DNA of 32,252 bases. It comes from DASYXW01 sp035934405 (GTDB lineage: Bacteria > Acidobacteriota > Terriglobia > UBA7540). The stretch lies in contig DASYXW010000036.1 in the NCBI GenBank assembly GCA_035934405.1, positions 1 through 32,252 on the forward strand. The letters are read 5' to 3'. The translations under genes were made by a program, and so were the position numbers. The notes under the pieces are model-generated. The model was not told where the DNA came from, did not search any database, and worked only from the letters and a program-made list of their open reading frames with translations. Below, one piece after another: positions 18,431 to 26,440 of this stretch. Numbering within the stretch: the stretch's first letter is position 1; the number at the start of each line of letters is the position of its first letter.

Positions 18431-19177
18431 TCATATCCGCGTGAGCACGTCCGGACCATTCTTGGTGACAGCCACCATATGCTCGAAGTGGGCCGAGCAC
18501 AAGCCGTCGGCCGTGACCGCGGTCCATTTGTCGTCGAGCACCCGCGTGGCGGCGACGCCCTCATTCAGCATGGGCTCGACGGCCAGTACCATGCCTGGCT
18601 TGAGCACCGGTCCGTGGCCTCGCTCGCCGTAATTCGGCACTTGGGGCTCCTCATGGAGCTGGCGGCCGATGCCGTGGCCCACAAACTCACGAACCACGGA
18701 ATAGCCGTTGCTCTCGGCGTATTCCTGCACGGTGGCGGAGACGTCACCGACACGGTTCCCCGCCCGCACTTGGCCGATGGCCAGCTCCAGCGCCTCCTGG
18801 GTAACCCGCAGCAGGCGCTCAAGCGATTCGGAGATGGGGCCAATCGGCACCGAAAGCGCCGAGTCTCCGTAATAGCCGTCCACAATCACGCCCAGGTCGA
18901 GCTTCAGGATATCGCCGGCTTTCAGTTGCCGCCGCGACGGGATGGCGTGGATGATCTCGTCGTTCACCGAGGCGCAAAGGCAGCTCGGGTATCCGCGGTA
19001 GCCCTTGAACGCCGGACGCGCTCCAAGGCGCCGCAGATGGCCCTCCACAAAAGTTTCGAGCTCAAGTGTCGCGGTGCCGGGATGAGCGCGCGACGCAGTC
19101 TCCCGCAACACCTCACGCACCAGGCGGCCGGCGCGCCGCATTTTCTCAATTTCCGCTGCCGACTTGCAAACGATCAA
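18431..19177 (-). CDS. map: Type I methionine aminopeptidase
   Basis: 248 residues. It removes the initiator Met from nascent proteins. All five metal ligands are visible: Asp94 and Asp105 (KLDLGVIVDGYYGDSA), His168 (GHGIG), Glu201 (AVEPML) and Glu232 (HFEHMV). The substrate-site His77 (IIHAIP) is also present. The short N-terminus marks type Ia. Start is TTG 19177, preceded by GGGGGA; its TTGA overlaps the adk stop TGA, so the two are probably translationally coupled. Confidence 0.96.
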   Translation of the reverse strand: MIVCKSAAEIEKMRRAGRLVREVLRETASRAHPGTATLELETFVEGHLRRLGARPAFKGYRGYPSCLCASVNDEIIHAIPSRRQLKAGDILKLDLGVIVDGYYGDSALSVPIGPISESLERLLRVTQEALELAIGQVRAGNRVGDVSATVQEYAESNGYSVVREFVGHGIGRQLHEEPQVPNYGERGHGPVLKPGMVLAVEPMLNEGVAATRVLDDKWTAVTADGLCSAHFEHMVAVTKNGPDVLTRI

Positions 19178-19830
19178 GCATCCCCCAAAATCCGGCAGAT
19201 CTCCTCGGTGATGGCCTCCGGCGAGCGGTTGCCGTCTACCGCCGTCAACAAGCGGCGCTCCCGGTAGTAATCCACCAGCGGCCTGGTGAGTTGCTCGTAG
19301 GCGTGCAGGCGTTGCTCGATCGCTTCCTCGCGATCGTCCGCCCGTTGAAGCAGCTTCCCACCGTCCACGTCACAAATCTCGTCGTTCTTCGGCGGGCTGA
19401 AGTACACGTTGTAAATATGCCCGCCGATCGGGCAGGTGCGTCTTCCGGTCAGCCGCTTGACCAGCAACTCCGGGTCCACCTGAATGTTCAACACCAAGGG
19501 AGTGCCGCGGCCTCCATCGAGAAGCAAGCGATCCACGAACTGGGCCTGGCGCAAGGTTCGGGGAAAACCGTCGAGAATGAAACCCTCTGTCGTGTCCGGC
19601 TGCTGGATGCGGGCGGCGGCAATCCCGCAGACCACGTCGTCGGTGACCAGTTCGCCTGAGTCCATCAGCGCCTTGGCGGCAAGACCCAGCGGCGTCTGCT
19701 TCTGGACCGCGTCACGCAGCATCTCGCCGGTGGAGATGTGTGGAATCCCCACCCGCGTCGAAATCTCGCGCGCCTGCGTGCCCTTGCCAGCCCCCGGCGC
19801 CCCGAGGAAAATTAGCGCCCGCGCCCTCAT
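19174..19830 (-). CDS. adk: Adenylate kinase
   Basis: 218 residues from ATG 19830, 13 bp after the secY stop. A TTG at 19854 would overlap secY and add 8 residues not typical of the family. It interconverts ATP+AMP and 2 ADP. Motifs: P-loop GAPGAGKGTQ (10-19), STGEMLRD (AMP site), DGFPRT (88-92), TGRRTCPIGGHIYN (lid) and QRADD. The long form with a LID domain is present. The lid tetrad positions read Cys133, Gly136, Cys153 and Asp156, so one of the four usual zinc ligands is missing. It lies in the standard secY-adk-map order. Confidence 0.95.
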   Translation of the reverse strand: MRARALIFLGAPGAGKGTQAREISTRVGIPHISTGEMLRDAVQKQTPLGLAAKALMDSGELVTDDVVCGIAAARIQQPDTTEGFILDGFPRTLRQAQFVDRLLLDGGRGTPLVLNIQVDPELLVKRLTGRRTCPIGGHIYNVYFSPPKNDEICDVDGGKLLQRADDREEAIEQRLHAYEQLTRPLVDYYRERRLLTAVDGNRSPEAITEEICRILGDA

Positions 19831-19843
19831 CGATCGACGTGCC

Positions 19844-21250
19844 TCAGGAGGCAATCCGGCGGCCTCGCACCCGGCCCTTCTTCAGGAAGCCCTCGTAGTG
19901 CCGCATGATGAGCTGTGCTTCCACCTGCTGCACCGTGTCCATGGCCACGCCGACCACGATCAGAAGCGACGTGCCGCCAAAGTAGAAATTAATATTCAAG
20001 CCGTGCAGCAGCCAGAGCGGAAGATGAGCGTCAAACCAGGCGCCACCCATCCACACCGGCAGATGGTTCAGGCGCAGCCCGGCCAGCATGATTTCCGGAA
20101 TCAGCGCGACGATGGCGAGGTAGACGCCGCCCACCCAGGTGATCTTGGTCAGCACGTCGTCGAGGTGGTCCGCGGTGCGCTTGCCGGGCCGGATACCCGG
20201 AATGAATCCGCCCTGCTTGCGGACGTTGTCCGCCACTTCATCGGGGTTATAGATGATCGACAAATAAAAGTGCGCAAAGAACAGAATCAGGATCACATAA
20301 GTGAGCGTATAAAGGGGCTCGCCCCAGGCAAAAAGCGCCAGAAAGCCCTTGATGACCCTGGCCATCACGCCGGTTTTCCAGAATAACCCGATGGTTTGGG
20401 GGAAAGTCAGCAGCGAAACGGCGAAGATGATGGGCATCACGCCGCCACTGTTGACCTTCAGGGGCAAATGCGTGGAGACGCCGCCCATCACGCGGCGGCC
20501 AACGACGCGCTTGGCATATTGAATCGGGATGCGCCGTTCGCCGCGCTCGACCAGCACGATGAAGGCGATAATGGCCACCATGAAGAGCAGCATCACGATG
20601 AGAATGGGAAAGCTCCAAACGCGGGTCACGAAAACTTTCTCGTACAGATCGCCGATGCCACGGGGCAGGCCGACCACGATGCCGGCGAAAATCAGCAGCG
20701 ACATGCCGTTGCCGATGCCGCGCGCCGTGATCTGCTCACCGAGCCACATGATGAAGACGGCGCCGGCGGTGAGGGTCAGAACGGTGGTGAAGATGAAACT
20801 GATGCCCGGATTCGTTACCAGCGGCAGTCCGGCGCTCGTCTGCTTCTCGAGGGCCACGGCAATGCCAAAAGACTGGAAGGCCGCCAGGCCGACCGTGAGC
20901 CAGCGCGTATATTCCGTGATCTTGCGCCGTCCGAGGTCGCCTTCCTTCTGCAGCTTCTCGAGCGTGGGAGAGACCACGGTGAGTAATTGCAGAATGATCG
21001 ACGCCGTAATGTACGGCATGATACCGAGCGCGAAGACGGTGAGGCGGCGGAGGCTGCCGCCCGAAAACATGGAGAGCAGCCCGAACAGGCTCCCACCGAG
21101 CTGGCTGAAAAACTGCTGGAAGACGTCGGCGTTGATGCCCGGCGTCGGAATGAAGGCGCCGAGACGGTATACGGCGAGCATCAGAAGCGTGAATCCGATC
21201 CGCTTCCTTAAATCCGGAATCTCGGTGATGCTCTTGAGAGACTCAATCAT
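19844..21250 (-). CDS. secY: Protein translocase subunit SecY
   Basis: 468 residues, ten-TM channel of the Sec translocon in the inner membrane. Typical blocks are RKRIGFTLLMLAVYRLGAFI PTPGIN, the plug-region GGSLRRLTVFALGIMPYITA, TEYTRWLTVGLA, GNGMSLLIFAGIV, ERRIPIQYAKRVVGRR, NSGGVMPIIFA, FIPGIRPGKRTADHLD and the C-terminal GTSLLIVVGVAMDTVQQVEAQ followed by MRHYEGFL. It is slightly longer than the E. coli protein (443). The extra residues lie mainly in the last periplasmic loop (LNHLPVWMGGAWFDAHLPLW). It follows rplO, as in the spc operon. Confidence 0.97.
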   Translation of the reverse strand: MIESLKSITEIPDLRKRIGFTLLMLAVYRLGAFIPTPGINADVFQQFFSQLGGSLFGLLSMFSGGSLRRLTVFALGIMPYITASIILQLLTVVSPTLEKLQKEGDLGRRKITEYTRWLTVGLAAFQSFGIAVALEKQTSAGLPLVTNPGISFIFTTVLTLTAGAVFIMWLGEQITARGIGNGMSLLIFAGIVVGLPRGIGDLYEKVFVTRVWSFPILIVMLLFMVAIIAFIVLVERGERRIPIQYAKRVVGRRVMGGVSTHLPLKVNSGGVMPIIFAVSLLTFPQTIGLFWKTGVMARVIKGFLALFAWGEPLYTLTYVILILFFAHFYLSIIYNPDEVADNVRKQGGFIPGIRPGKRTADHLDDVLTKITWVGGVYLAIVALIPEIMLAGLRLNHLPVWMGGAWFDAHLPLWLLHGLNINFYFGGTSLLIVVGVAMDTVQQVEAQLIMRHYEGFLKKGRVRGRRIAS

Positions 21251-21253
21251 AGA

Positions 21254-21288
21254 GAATCAGGAGTCAGAAGTCAGAAGTCAAGGGTCTA
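21254..21288. repeat. Heptamer array between rplO and secY
   Basis: Five units: gaatcag, gagtcag, aagtcag, aagtcaa, gggtcta, filling most of the 62-bp gap upstream of secY. Confidence 0.7.
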
Positions 21289-21312
21289 GCCCCGCTCTTC
21301 AGCTCCTGGCTT

Positions 21313-21762
21313 CTACGATATAACTTCAGCGGTGCCGCCCGCCTTCTGAATCTTCTCCAGCGCCGACTTCGAATAAAGATGCGCCGAGATCTGCAGCGGC
21401 GCCTTGAGCTCGCCGGCGCCGAGCACCTTCAGCCCGTCGCGCAGGCGCCGGATGACCCCTCGCTCGATGAGCATCTCGGGCGTGATTTTATCCTCCGGCT
21501 TGAAACCGTCGAGGTCGCTGAGATTCACTAGCGCGTAATGCTTCTTGAAAATATTGGTAAAGCCCCGCTTCGGCATTCGCCGGCTGAGGGCCATCTGCCC
21601 GCCTTCAAACCCGGGGCGCATGCGAGAGCCGGCGCGCGAGCGCTGGCCTTTGGAGCCGCGAGTCGCCGTCTTACCATGACCCGACCCCATGCCGGTGCCC
21701 ACCCGCTTGCGCGATTTGTGTGCGCCGCGTGGAGCCCGCAGTGTGCCGATGTGTATGGACAT
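21313..21762 (-). CDS. rplO: 50S ribosomal protein L15
   Basis: 149 residues from ATG 21762 (MSIHIGTLRAPRGAHKSRKR). The frame is open further upstream, but that part is the rpmD 3' region in another frame. Visible: the basic Gly-rich arm GTGMGSGHGKTATRGSKGQR SRAG, then GFEGGQMALSRRMPKRGF, and the C-terminal SKSALEKIQKAGGTAEVI. It is an assembly protein of the 50S subunit. It lies between rpmD and secY. Confidence 0.96.
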   Translation of the reverse strand: MSIHIGTLRAPRGAHKSRKRVGTGMGSGHGKTATRGSKGQRSRAGSRMRPGFEGGQMALSRRMPKRGFTNIFKKHYALVNLSDLDGFKPEDKITPEMLIERGVIRRLRDGLKVLGAGELKAPLQISAHLYSKSALEKIQKAGGTAEVIS

Positions 21763-21793
21763 GGTCCGTTCTCGCCCTATCCGTTGCCGCCCG

Positions 21794-22330
21794 TCACTTG
21801 CCGTGGAGCTTGTCGGGCTTCGCCCTCTGGGACTTTTCAGACTTCTGAGACTTCTGATTCTTAGCCTTGGGCTCGGAGTCACCCTTCCTAGGTGCCCTCT
21901 GGGCTTTCGCTTTCTTGGTCTTACCCTCGGACGCCGTGCGCTTCTCAGGCCGGGGCACTGCCCCAAGCCTCTTCGGCGCCAGCTCCGATTTTATCGGGGC
22001 TGGCGCGGTCTCCGCCGCGGTTGCGGTACCGGCGGCTTCACCATCGCCTGACTTCGGAGCCGCGTCCTGAACCACCCAAACCTGGGGAGGAGCCACAATC
22101 GTGTATTCCGGCATCGAAGCCGCGACCGTCCTGGCTCCGGCGGGCACGACCTCAACTAGGTGATGGATGCGAGCCACGAGCCCGCGAACCTGCGGCGTGT
22201 CGGGCCGCTCCACAACGTGGTTCGGGCGACGGAGTCCCAGGCTGCGCAGCACGGTTTTCTGCCGGTGGCTGAATCCAATGGCGCTCCGAACCCATTTGAT
22301 CCAAATCGTCTTGTGTGCTTTGTCCGTCAT
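21794..22330 (-). CDS. rpmD: 50S ribosomal protein L30 with long C-terminal extension
   Basis: 178 residues. Residues 1-64 are a normal L30: KTIWIKWVRSAIGFSHRQKT, VLRSLGLRRPNHVVERPDTP and QVRGLVARIHHLVEVVPA. The remaining ~114 residues are unusual because bacterial L30 is about 60 residues. First comes a Pro/Val stretch (EYTIVAPPQVWVVQDAAP), then an Ala/Thr/Pro linker and a Lys/Ser/Gln-rich basic tail (KNQKSQKSEKSQ) containing a 9-bp tandem repeat at DNA level (21839-21856). No membrane segment is seen; the tail is probably disordered. The gene lies 15 bp after rpsE and 31 bp before rplO, so the extension fills space usually empty. Confidence 0.9.
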   Translation of the reverse strand: MTDKAHKTIWIKWVRSAIGFSHRQKTVLRSLGLRRPNHVVERPDTPQVRGLVARIHHLVEVVPAGARTVAASMPEYTIVAPPQVWVVQDAAPKSGDGEAAGTATAAETAPAPIKSELAPKRLGAVPRPEKRTASEGKTKKAKAQRAPRKGDSEPKAKNQKSQKSEKSQRAKPDKLHGK

Positions 22331-22345
22331 TGGCTTATCGAGAGA

Positions 22346-22858
22346 CTACAGCTCCTCGCGAGTCTTACCGCGAGTGGCCGCCACTTCGTTCGCGTCGCGC
22401 AGCCTGAGCAGGGCGTCCATGGTCGCCTTGACCACATTGTGGGGGTTCGTCGTCCCCAAGGATTTCGTCAGAACGTTCTGCACACCGGCAGCCTCCACGA
22501 CAGCCCGAACCGCTCCACCCGCAATCACGCCGGTCCCTTCCGGAGCAGGCTTCAACAACACCCTTCCGGCGCCGAACCGGCCGAGAACCGCGTGCGGAAT
22601 CGACGTCGCCGTGATATGCACCTTCACGACGGATTTCTTGGCTGCCTCGATTCCTTTGCGGATGGCCATCGGCACTTCCCGGGCCTTGCCGGCGCCGTGG
22701 CCGACGTGTCCGCAGCCGTCACCCACCACGACCAAGGCGGAGAAGCTGAGGTTCTTGCCGCCCTTGACCACCTTGGTGACCCGGTTGATCGAGATCACCT
22801 GGTCCTTCAGTTGAAGCGAATTTGCATCAATCCGGACAGCCAAAATTCCTCCCACCAT
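22346..22858 (-). CDS. rpsE: 30S ribosomal protein S5
   Basis: 170 residues. It is a 30S body protein involved in decoding fidelity and mRNA unwinding. Visible: LKDQVISINRVTKVVKGGKN, LSFSALVVVGDGCGHVGHGA GKAREVP, GTGVIAGGAVRAVVEAAGV and KSLGTTNPHNVVKATMDAL. ATG 22858 is used. A TTG five codons later with GGAGG 4 nt upstream is a real alternative start. It lies between rplR and rpmD. Confidence 0.96.
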   Translation of the reverse strand: MVGGILAVRIDANSLQLKDQVISINRVTKVVKGGKNLSFSALVVVGDGCGHVGHGAGKAREVPMAIRKGIEAAKKSVVKVHITATSIPHAVLGRFGAGRVLLKPAPEGTGVIAGGAVRAVVEAAGVQNVLTKSLGTTNPHNVVKATMDALLRLRDANEVAATRGKTREEL

Positions 22859-22862
22859 ACCT

Positions 22863-23231
22863 TCAAAACTCTAGTCCACCCTCACGCGCCGCCTCCGCCA
22901 AAGCCTTCACTCTGCCGTGGTAGGCATAGCCGCCGCGATCGAACACAACGCGGAAAATGCCGGCAGCCTTGGCGCGAGTGGCCAGCGCCTTCCCGACACC
23001 TTTCGCCGCAGTCACGTTCCCCCCGCTCATGAGGCCCTCTCGAATTTCCTTGTCGCGGGACGAGGCCGAAACCAAGGTACGCCCCGTAGCGTCGTCCACC
23101 ACCTGCGCGTAAATGTGGTTCAACGACCGGAACACGTTCAGGCGCGGGCGCTGCGCGTCGCGGCCCACTTTCTTCCGAATCCGAGTGTGCACACGGCGTC
23201 GTGTGATGTCCCTTGAAGCCAGCTTGAGCAT
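22863..23231 (-). CDS. rplR: 50S ribosomal protein L18
   Basis: 122 residues from ATG 23231. The longer open frame upstream is intergenic. It binds 5S rRNA. Visible: RRRVHTRIRKKVGRDAQRPR, LNVFRSLNHIYAQVVDDATG, RTLVSASSRDKEIR, AAKGVGKALATRAKAAGI and VVFDRGGYAYHGRVKALAEA AREGGL. The length is normal. It follows rplF after 73 bp with no gene. Confidence 0.96.
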   Translation of the reverse strand: MLKLASRDITRRRVHTRIRKKVGRDAQRPRLNVFRSLNHIYAQVVDDATGRTLVSASSRDKEIREGLMSGGNVTAAKGVGKALATRAKAAGIFRVVFDRGGYAYHGRVKALAEAAREGGLEF

Positions 23232-23304
23232 AACGATTCGTCCGTTTCCGTCAGTTCTTGAAGTAGCACCGCCCAATCCGGCCGACAGGTGCCCCCGCAC
23301 GCCG

Positions 23305-23856
23305 TTACTGCTTGGCGACTCCGGCGCTGGCCGCAGCCTTACCAACCTTCTTCTTCAGGCGTTCACCGGTGTAACGGATGCCCTTGTTCTTGTACGGGTC
23401 CGGTGGGCGCAAGCCGCGAATTTCCGCCGCCACCTGGCCCAGTGCCTGCCGATCGGCGCCCTTCAGCACCAAATGTGTCTGCTTCTCGACCGCCACCGAA
23501 ATCCCCTGGGGAATTGGAAACTCGATAGGATGAGAGTAGCCCAGCGCGAAGACCAGAGTGTCATCCTTCTTTTCAGCGCGATAACCGATCCCCACAATAT
23601 CGAGATGCCGCTCGAAACCTTGCGTCACTCCGTGGAGGGCGTTCGCCAGCAGGCTCCGCACCAGTCCGTGCAGGGCGGCGTGTTCGTCACGCTCACGCTG
23701 GGCCACGAGGTGACCGTCCTGCTTCTCGAGACGAATCCCCGCCGGCAGGGGCACACGAAGGGTACCTTTAGGCCCCTTTACCACTGCCGCCGAAGGCTCG
23801 ATCTCGACACTTGCGCCCGACGGTATCTCGATCGGTTTGTTGCCAATCCGTGACAT
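23305..23856 (-). CDS. rplF: 50S ribosomal protein L6
   Basis: 183 residues. It lies near the factor-binding site of the 50S subunit. It has two repeated domains. Visible: MSRIGNKPIEIPSGASVEIE, VVKGPKGTLRVPLP, HGLVRSLLANALHGVTQGFE, LDIVGIGYRAEKK, ALGYSHPIEFPIPQGISVAV and the C-terminal PDPYKNKGIRYTGERLKKKV GK. The length is typical. A 62-bp spacer separates it from rpsH. Confidence 0.97.
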   Translation of the reverse strand: MSRIGNKPIEIPSGASVEIEPSAAVVKGPKGTLRVPLPAGIRLEKQDGHLVAQRERDEHAALHGLVRSLLANALHGVTQGFERHLDIVGIGYRAEKKDDTLVFALGYSHPIEFPIPQGISVAVEKQTHLVLKGADRQALGQVAAEIRGLRPPDPYKNKGIRYTGERLKKKVGKAAASAGVAKQ

Positions 23857-23918
23857 AAAATGTTGTTCCCTCGCCGGTGGTCACACAGTGGTTCAGATAA
23901 TCACAACGCGGCGTGCTC

Positions 23919-24320
23919 TTACGAAACGCTGCAAATTACTTCGCCGCCGACGTGCGCTTTGCGCGCCGACTTGCCCGTCATAACGCCTTGCGGAGTGGTG
24001 AGAATCGTGACGCCTAGGCCGCCGAGCACGGAAGGCACCTCGTGCACCCCAACATACACGCGCCGGCCCGGTGTCGAGACTCGTTCGATAGCCGCGATGG
24101 CGCTCTCGCCAGCCGTGCTGTAACGGAGAAAGACTCTCAGAACCTTCTTCTTGCCCTCTTCGGTCACCTTGAAGTTCGCGATGTAGCCCTCTTCTTTAAG
24201 GACCCGCACCACTTCAGCCTTCAGCTTTGACGACGGCATGTCGACGCGCTGATGCCGGGCCTTAATACCATTCCGGACCCGAGTCAACAAGTCTGCAATA
24301 GGATCAGTCAACGCTGACAT
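23919..24320 (-). CDS. rpsH: 30S ribosomal protein S8
   Basis: 133 residues. It binds the central domain of 16S rRNA; in E. coli it is the repressor of the spc operon. Visible: LTDPIADLLTRVRNGIKARH, VDMPSSKLKAEVVRVLKEEGYI, RVSTPGRRVYVGVHEVPSVL and the C-terminal GGLGVTILTTPQGVMTGKSA RKAHVGGEVIC. It sits between rpsN and rplF as expected. Confidence 0.97.
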   Translation of the reverse strand: MSALTDPIADLLTRVRNGIKARHQRVDMPSSKLKAEVVRVLKEEGYIANFKVTEEGKKKVLRVFLRYSTAGESAIAAIERVSTPGRRVYVGVHEVPSVLGGLGVTILTTPQGVMTGKSARKAHVGGEVICSVS

Positions 24321-24365
24321 TCAAGCTCCTCAGTAAACCTTCAAGCATCCGGGATTCCGGGCCTG

Positions 24366-24551
24366 CTACCAGCTCGACTTCGTCACGCCGGGGAGTTCAC
24401 CCTTCAGCGCGAGTTGCCGGAAGCAGAGCCGGCAGAGCTGAAACTTCCGCAAATAGCCCCGCGGCCGGCCGCACCGCCGACAACGATTCCTGCGGCGAAT
24501 CGCGAACTTGGGCTTCTTCAGCAGCTTCGCCATCATCGAAGTGCGCGCCAC
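24366..24551 (-). CDS. rpsN: 30S ribosomal protein S14, type Z
   Basis: 61 residues, the short zinc-binding form. Cys24, Cys27, Cys40 and Cys43 form the zinc site (CRRC...CRLC). Also visible are AKLLKKPKFAIRRRNR and the end RQLALKGELPGVTKSSW. It helps assemble the 30S head. It starts 3 bp after the rplE stop, so the pair is tightly coupled. Confidence 0.96.
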   Translation of the reverse strand: MARTSMMAKLLKKPKFAIRRRNRCRRCGRPRGYLRKFQLCRLCFRQLALKGELPGVTKSSW

Positions 24552-24554
24552 AGC

Positions 24555-25172
24555 CTATCCTCCCTCTTTCTTAACCGTCGATTCAACCGGCGACGGCGCC
24601 GCCGGCCGACCCGTCTCGCGGCGTTGCGCCTCTTGCCGGAAAGGCATGCCCATGTGCCGCAGAAGACCCATGGCCTCAGCGTCCGATCCGGCGTCGGTCA
24701 CAATGGAGATATTCATCCCCTTGACTTTATCCACTTTGGAATAGTCAATTTCCGGAAACACCAACTGGTCGCGTAACCCCAGCGTATAATTGCCCCGCCC
24801 GTCAAATGCGCGGGTGGAAAGCCCGCGGAAATCGCGCACGCGAGGCAGCACGACGTTCATCAGGCGGTCTACGAACTCGTACATGCGGTCCCCACGGAGC
24901 GTCACCATGGCGCCAATCGGCATGCTCTTGCGGAGCTTGAAATTGGCAATGGATTTCCGCGCCCGGGTAATCACAGGCTTCTGGCCCGTAATCAGCGCCA
25001 GCTCGGCGCTGGCGGAGTCCAAGAGCTTGGCGTTCTGGATCGCCTCACCCAAGCCCATATTCACCACCACCTTGCGGAGCCGCGGCACCGCCATGGCATT
25101 CCGGTATTTGAACTCCTTCGTCAGAGCCGGAACAATCTCTTTGGCGTAGCGTTCTTTGAGTCTCGGAGTCAT
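24555..25172 (-). CDS. rplE: 50S ribosomal protein L5
   Basis: 205 residues from ATG 25172 (MTPRLKERYAKEIVPALTKE). The frame upstream is not part of the family. It binds 5S rRNA and the P-site tRNA. Visible: RLRKVVVNMGLGEAIQNAK, LITGQKPVITRARKSIANFK, LRGDRMYEFVDRLMNVVLPR VRDFRGL and GNYTLGLRDQLVFPEIDYSK. A tail of about 25 residues (QEAQRRETGRPAAPSPVESTVK) extends beyond the usual end. Confidence 0.96.
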   Translation of the reverse strand: MTPRLKERYAKEIVPALTKEFKYRNAMAVPRLRKVVVNMGLGEAIQNAKLLDSASAELALITGQKPVITRARKSIANFKLRKSMPIGAMVTLRGDRMYEFVDRLMNVVLPRVRDFRGLSTRAFDGRGNYTLGLRDQLVFPEIDYSKVDKVKGMNISIVTDAGSDAEAMGLLRHMGMPFRQEAQRRETGRPAAPSPVESTVKKEGG

Positions 25173-25200
25173 AAGTCGACCGCCCAAGCGGCCGGTCCGC

Positions 25201-25527
25201 CTACTTGTCCAGAACCTTTCCACACTTGGCGCACACCCGCACCTTGCTGCCTTCCGCCTTATCACGATGCTGGATCCGCGTCACGCCGCAGTCGCTGCAT
25301 ACCAAGGCAACATTGGAAACGTGGATAGGACCCTCTTTTTCAAGAACCCCTCCCCGAATCTGCTTGTTCGGGTTCGGCCGCGTGTGCCGCTTGATCATGT
25401 TGACGTGCTCGACGAAGACGCGGCTCTTGCGAGGCTCGACTTCGAGCACGCGTCCGGTCTTGCCTTTGTCGCGCCCTGCGATCACCTGCACTTCGTCGTT
25501 CTTATGGATGTCAAGGGCCAGTCCCAT
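25201..25527 (-). CDS. rplX: 50S ribosomal protein L24 with Cys4 zinc ribbon
   Basis: 108 residues from ATG 25527, whose first base overlaps the rplN stop (TGATG); AGAGG lies 7 nt upstream. The GTG one codon earlier is possible. It is an assembly-initiator protein of the 50S subunit. The KOW motif is seen in NDEVQVIAGRDKGKTGRVLE. NMIKRHTRPNP follows. Cys77, Cys80, Cys99 and Cys102 suggest a zinc ribbon at the C-terminus. Confidence 0.96.
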   Translation of the reverse strand: MGLALDIHKNDEVQVIAGRDKGKTGRVLEVEPRKSRVFVEHVNMIKRHTRPNPNKQIRGGVLEKEGPIHVSNVALVCSDCGVTRIQHRDKAEGSKVRVCAKCGKVLDK

Positions 25528-25895
25528 CACAAAACCTCTGGAGCGAGTGAAACAATCTTCAAGAACTTCTTTTCGCGCAACTCACGCGCCACGGGTCCAA
25601 ACACGCGCGTGCCCACCGGCTCGCCGGAATCATTGATCAGCACGGCGGCGTTTTCGTCAAAACGGATGTAGCTGCCGTCGCGGCGGCGATGCTCCTTCCG
25701 CATGCGGACAATCACGCACTTGACCACCTTGCCCTTGGGAACGGCGCTGTCCGGAGCAGCTTCCTTCACTGCCGCCGTGACCACGTCACCCAGGCCCGCC
25801 TGCAGTCCCACATCGTTGCCGAGAGGCAGAATGCAGGAAAGCTTCCTGGCCCCGGAATTGTCCGCCACCCGGAGCATGGTCCGCATGCCGATCAT
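25527..25895 (-). CDS. rplN: 50S ribosomal protein L14
   Basis: 122 residues, the exact usual length, from ATG 25895 with GGAGAG upstream. Visible: MIGMRTMLRVADNSGARKLSC, GDVVTAAVKEAAPDSAVPKG, KVVKCVIVRMRKEHRRRDGS, IRFDENAAVLINDSGEPVGT and RVFGPVARELREKKFLKIVS LAPEVL. It overlaps rpsQ by 4 nt and rplX by 1 nt. It is the first gene of the spc set. Confidence 0.97.
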   Translation of the reverse strand: MIGMRTMLRVADNSGARKLSCILPLGNDVGLQAGLGDVVTAAVKEAAPDSAVPKGKVVKCVIVRMRKEHRRRDGSYIRFDENAAVLINDSGEPVGTRVFGPVARELREKKFLKIVSLAPEVL

Positions 25896-26173
25896 AAGGC
25901 GCTCTCCACTTCCGGAATATCGGGCTGAGATTTGGTCACAACCTGCACCACGCGCCATCGCTTGCGCGCGCTCAACGGACGGGTTTCCTCAATCCGCACG
26001 GTGTCCCCCACCCGGCACTGGTTCCCTTCGTCGTGAGCTAAAAACTTCACCGAACGGCGCACCACGCGCTTATAGAGGCGGTGCATAAACTGACGCTCGA
26101 CCGTCACCACGACGGTCTTCTGCATCTTGTTGCTGCTGACCACGCCCACCTTTTCTTGCCTGCTCACTCCCAT
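25892..26173 (-). CDS. rpsQ: 30S ribosomal protein S17
   Basis: 93 residues from ATG 26173 with GAGGTGA upstream. The longer upstream frame overlaps rpmC and is not real. It is an OB-fold 16S rRNA binder. Visible: KVGVVSSNKMQKTVVVTVER, YKRVVRRSVKFLAHDEGNQC, VGDTVRIEETRPLSARKRWR. It ends in an ATGA overlap with rplN. Confidence 0.96.
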   Translation of the reverse strand: MGVSRQEKVGVVSSNKMQKTVVVTVERQFMHRLYKRVVRRSVKFLAHDEGNQCRVGDTVRIEETRPLSARKRWRVVQVVTKSQPDIPEVESAL

Positions 26174-26183
26174 AGGCTTCACC

Positions 26184-26414
26184 TCACGCTCGGGCCGGCG
26201 CCTCACGCTCGCGGGCGACGGTCTTGATCCGGGCGATGTCCCGCCGCAGCTCCCGAATCTTGCGCAGTGTGTCGTTCTGGCCACTTGCGAATTGGAACTT
26301 CAGACGGAAGAGCTGGTCCGAGAGTTCCCGCTCCTTCGCCCGAACCTCCTCGACACTCATCTCCCGCATCTTCTCCTTCAAGTCCTTCAGCACTGCCGTC
26401 CGTCGCTTTTCCAT
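26184..26414 (-). CDS. rpmC: 50S ribosomal protein L29
   Basis: 76 residues, a helical hairpin near the tunnel exit. Visible: LKEKMREMSVEEVRAKEREL, then LFRLKFQFASGQNDTLRKIR and ELRRDIARIKTVARERE. It starts at ATG 26414 (AGGTGG upstream), about 12 residues before the usual MREMS start; both remain possible. It lies between rplP and rpsQ. Confidence 0.94.
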   Translation of the reverse strand: MEKRRTAVLKDLKEKMREMSVEEVRAKERELSDQLFRLKFQFASGQNDTLRKIRELRRDIARIKTVAREREAPARA

Positions 26415-26440
26415 CGTCCACCTGTTCCCGCAGAACTTGC

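Noticed and set aside
18479..19267. 262-codon plus-strand frame over map and adk
   Set aside because: Both minus-strand genes have full catalytic residues; the plus frame crosses their junction and matches nothing.
21763..21966. N-terminal extension of rplO
   Set aside because: Arg/Pro/Ser-rich out-of-frame reading of the rpmD tail; the L15 family starts at MSIHIG (21762).
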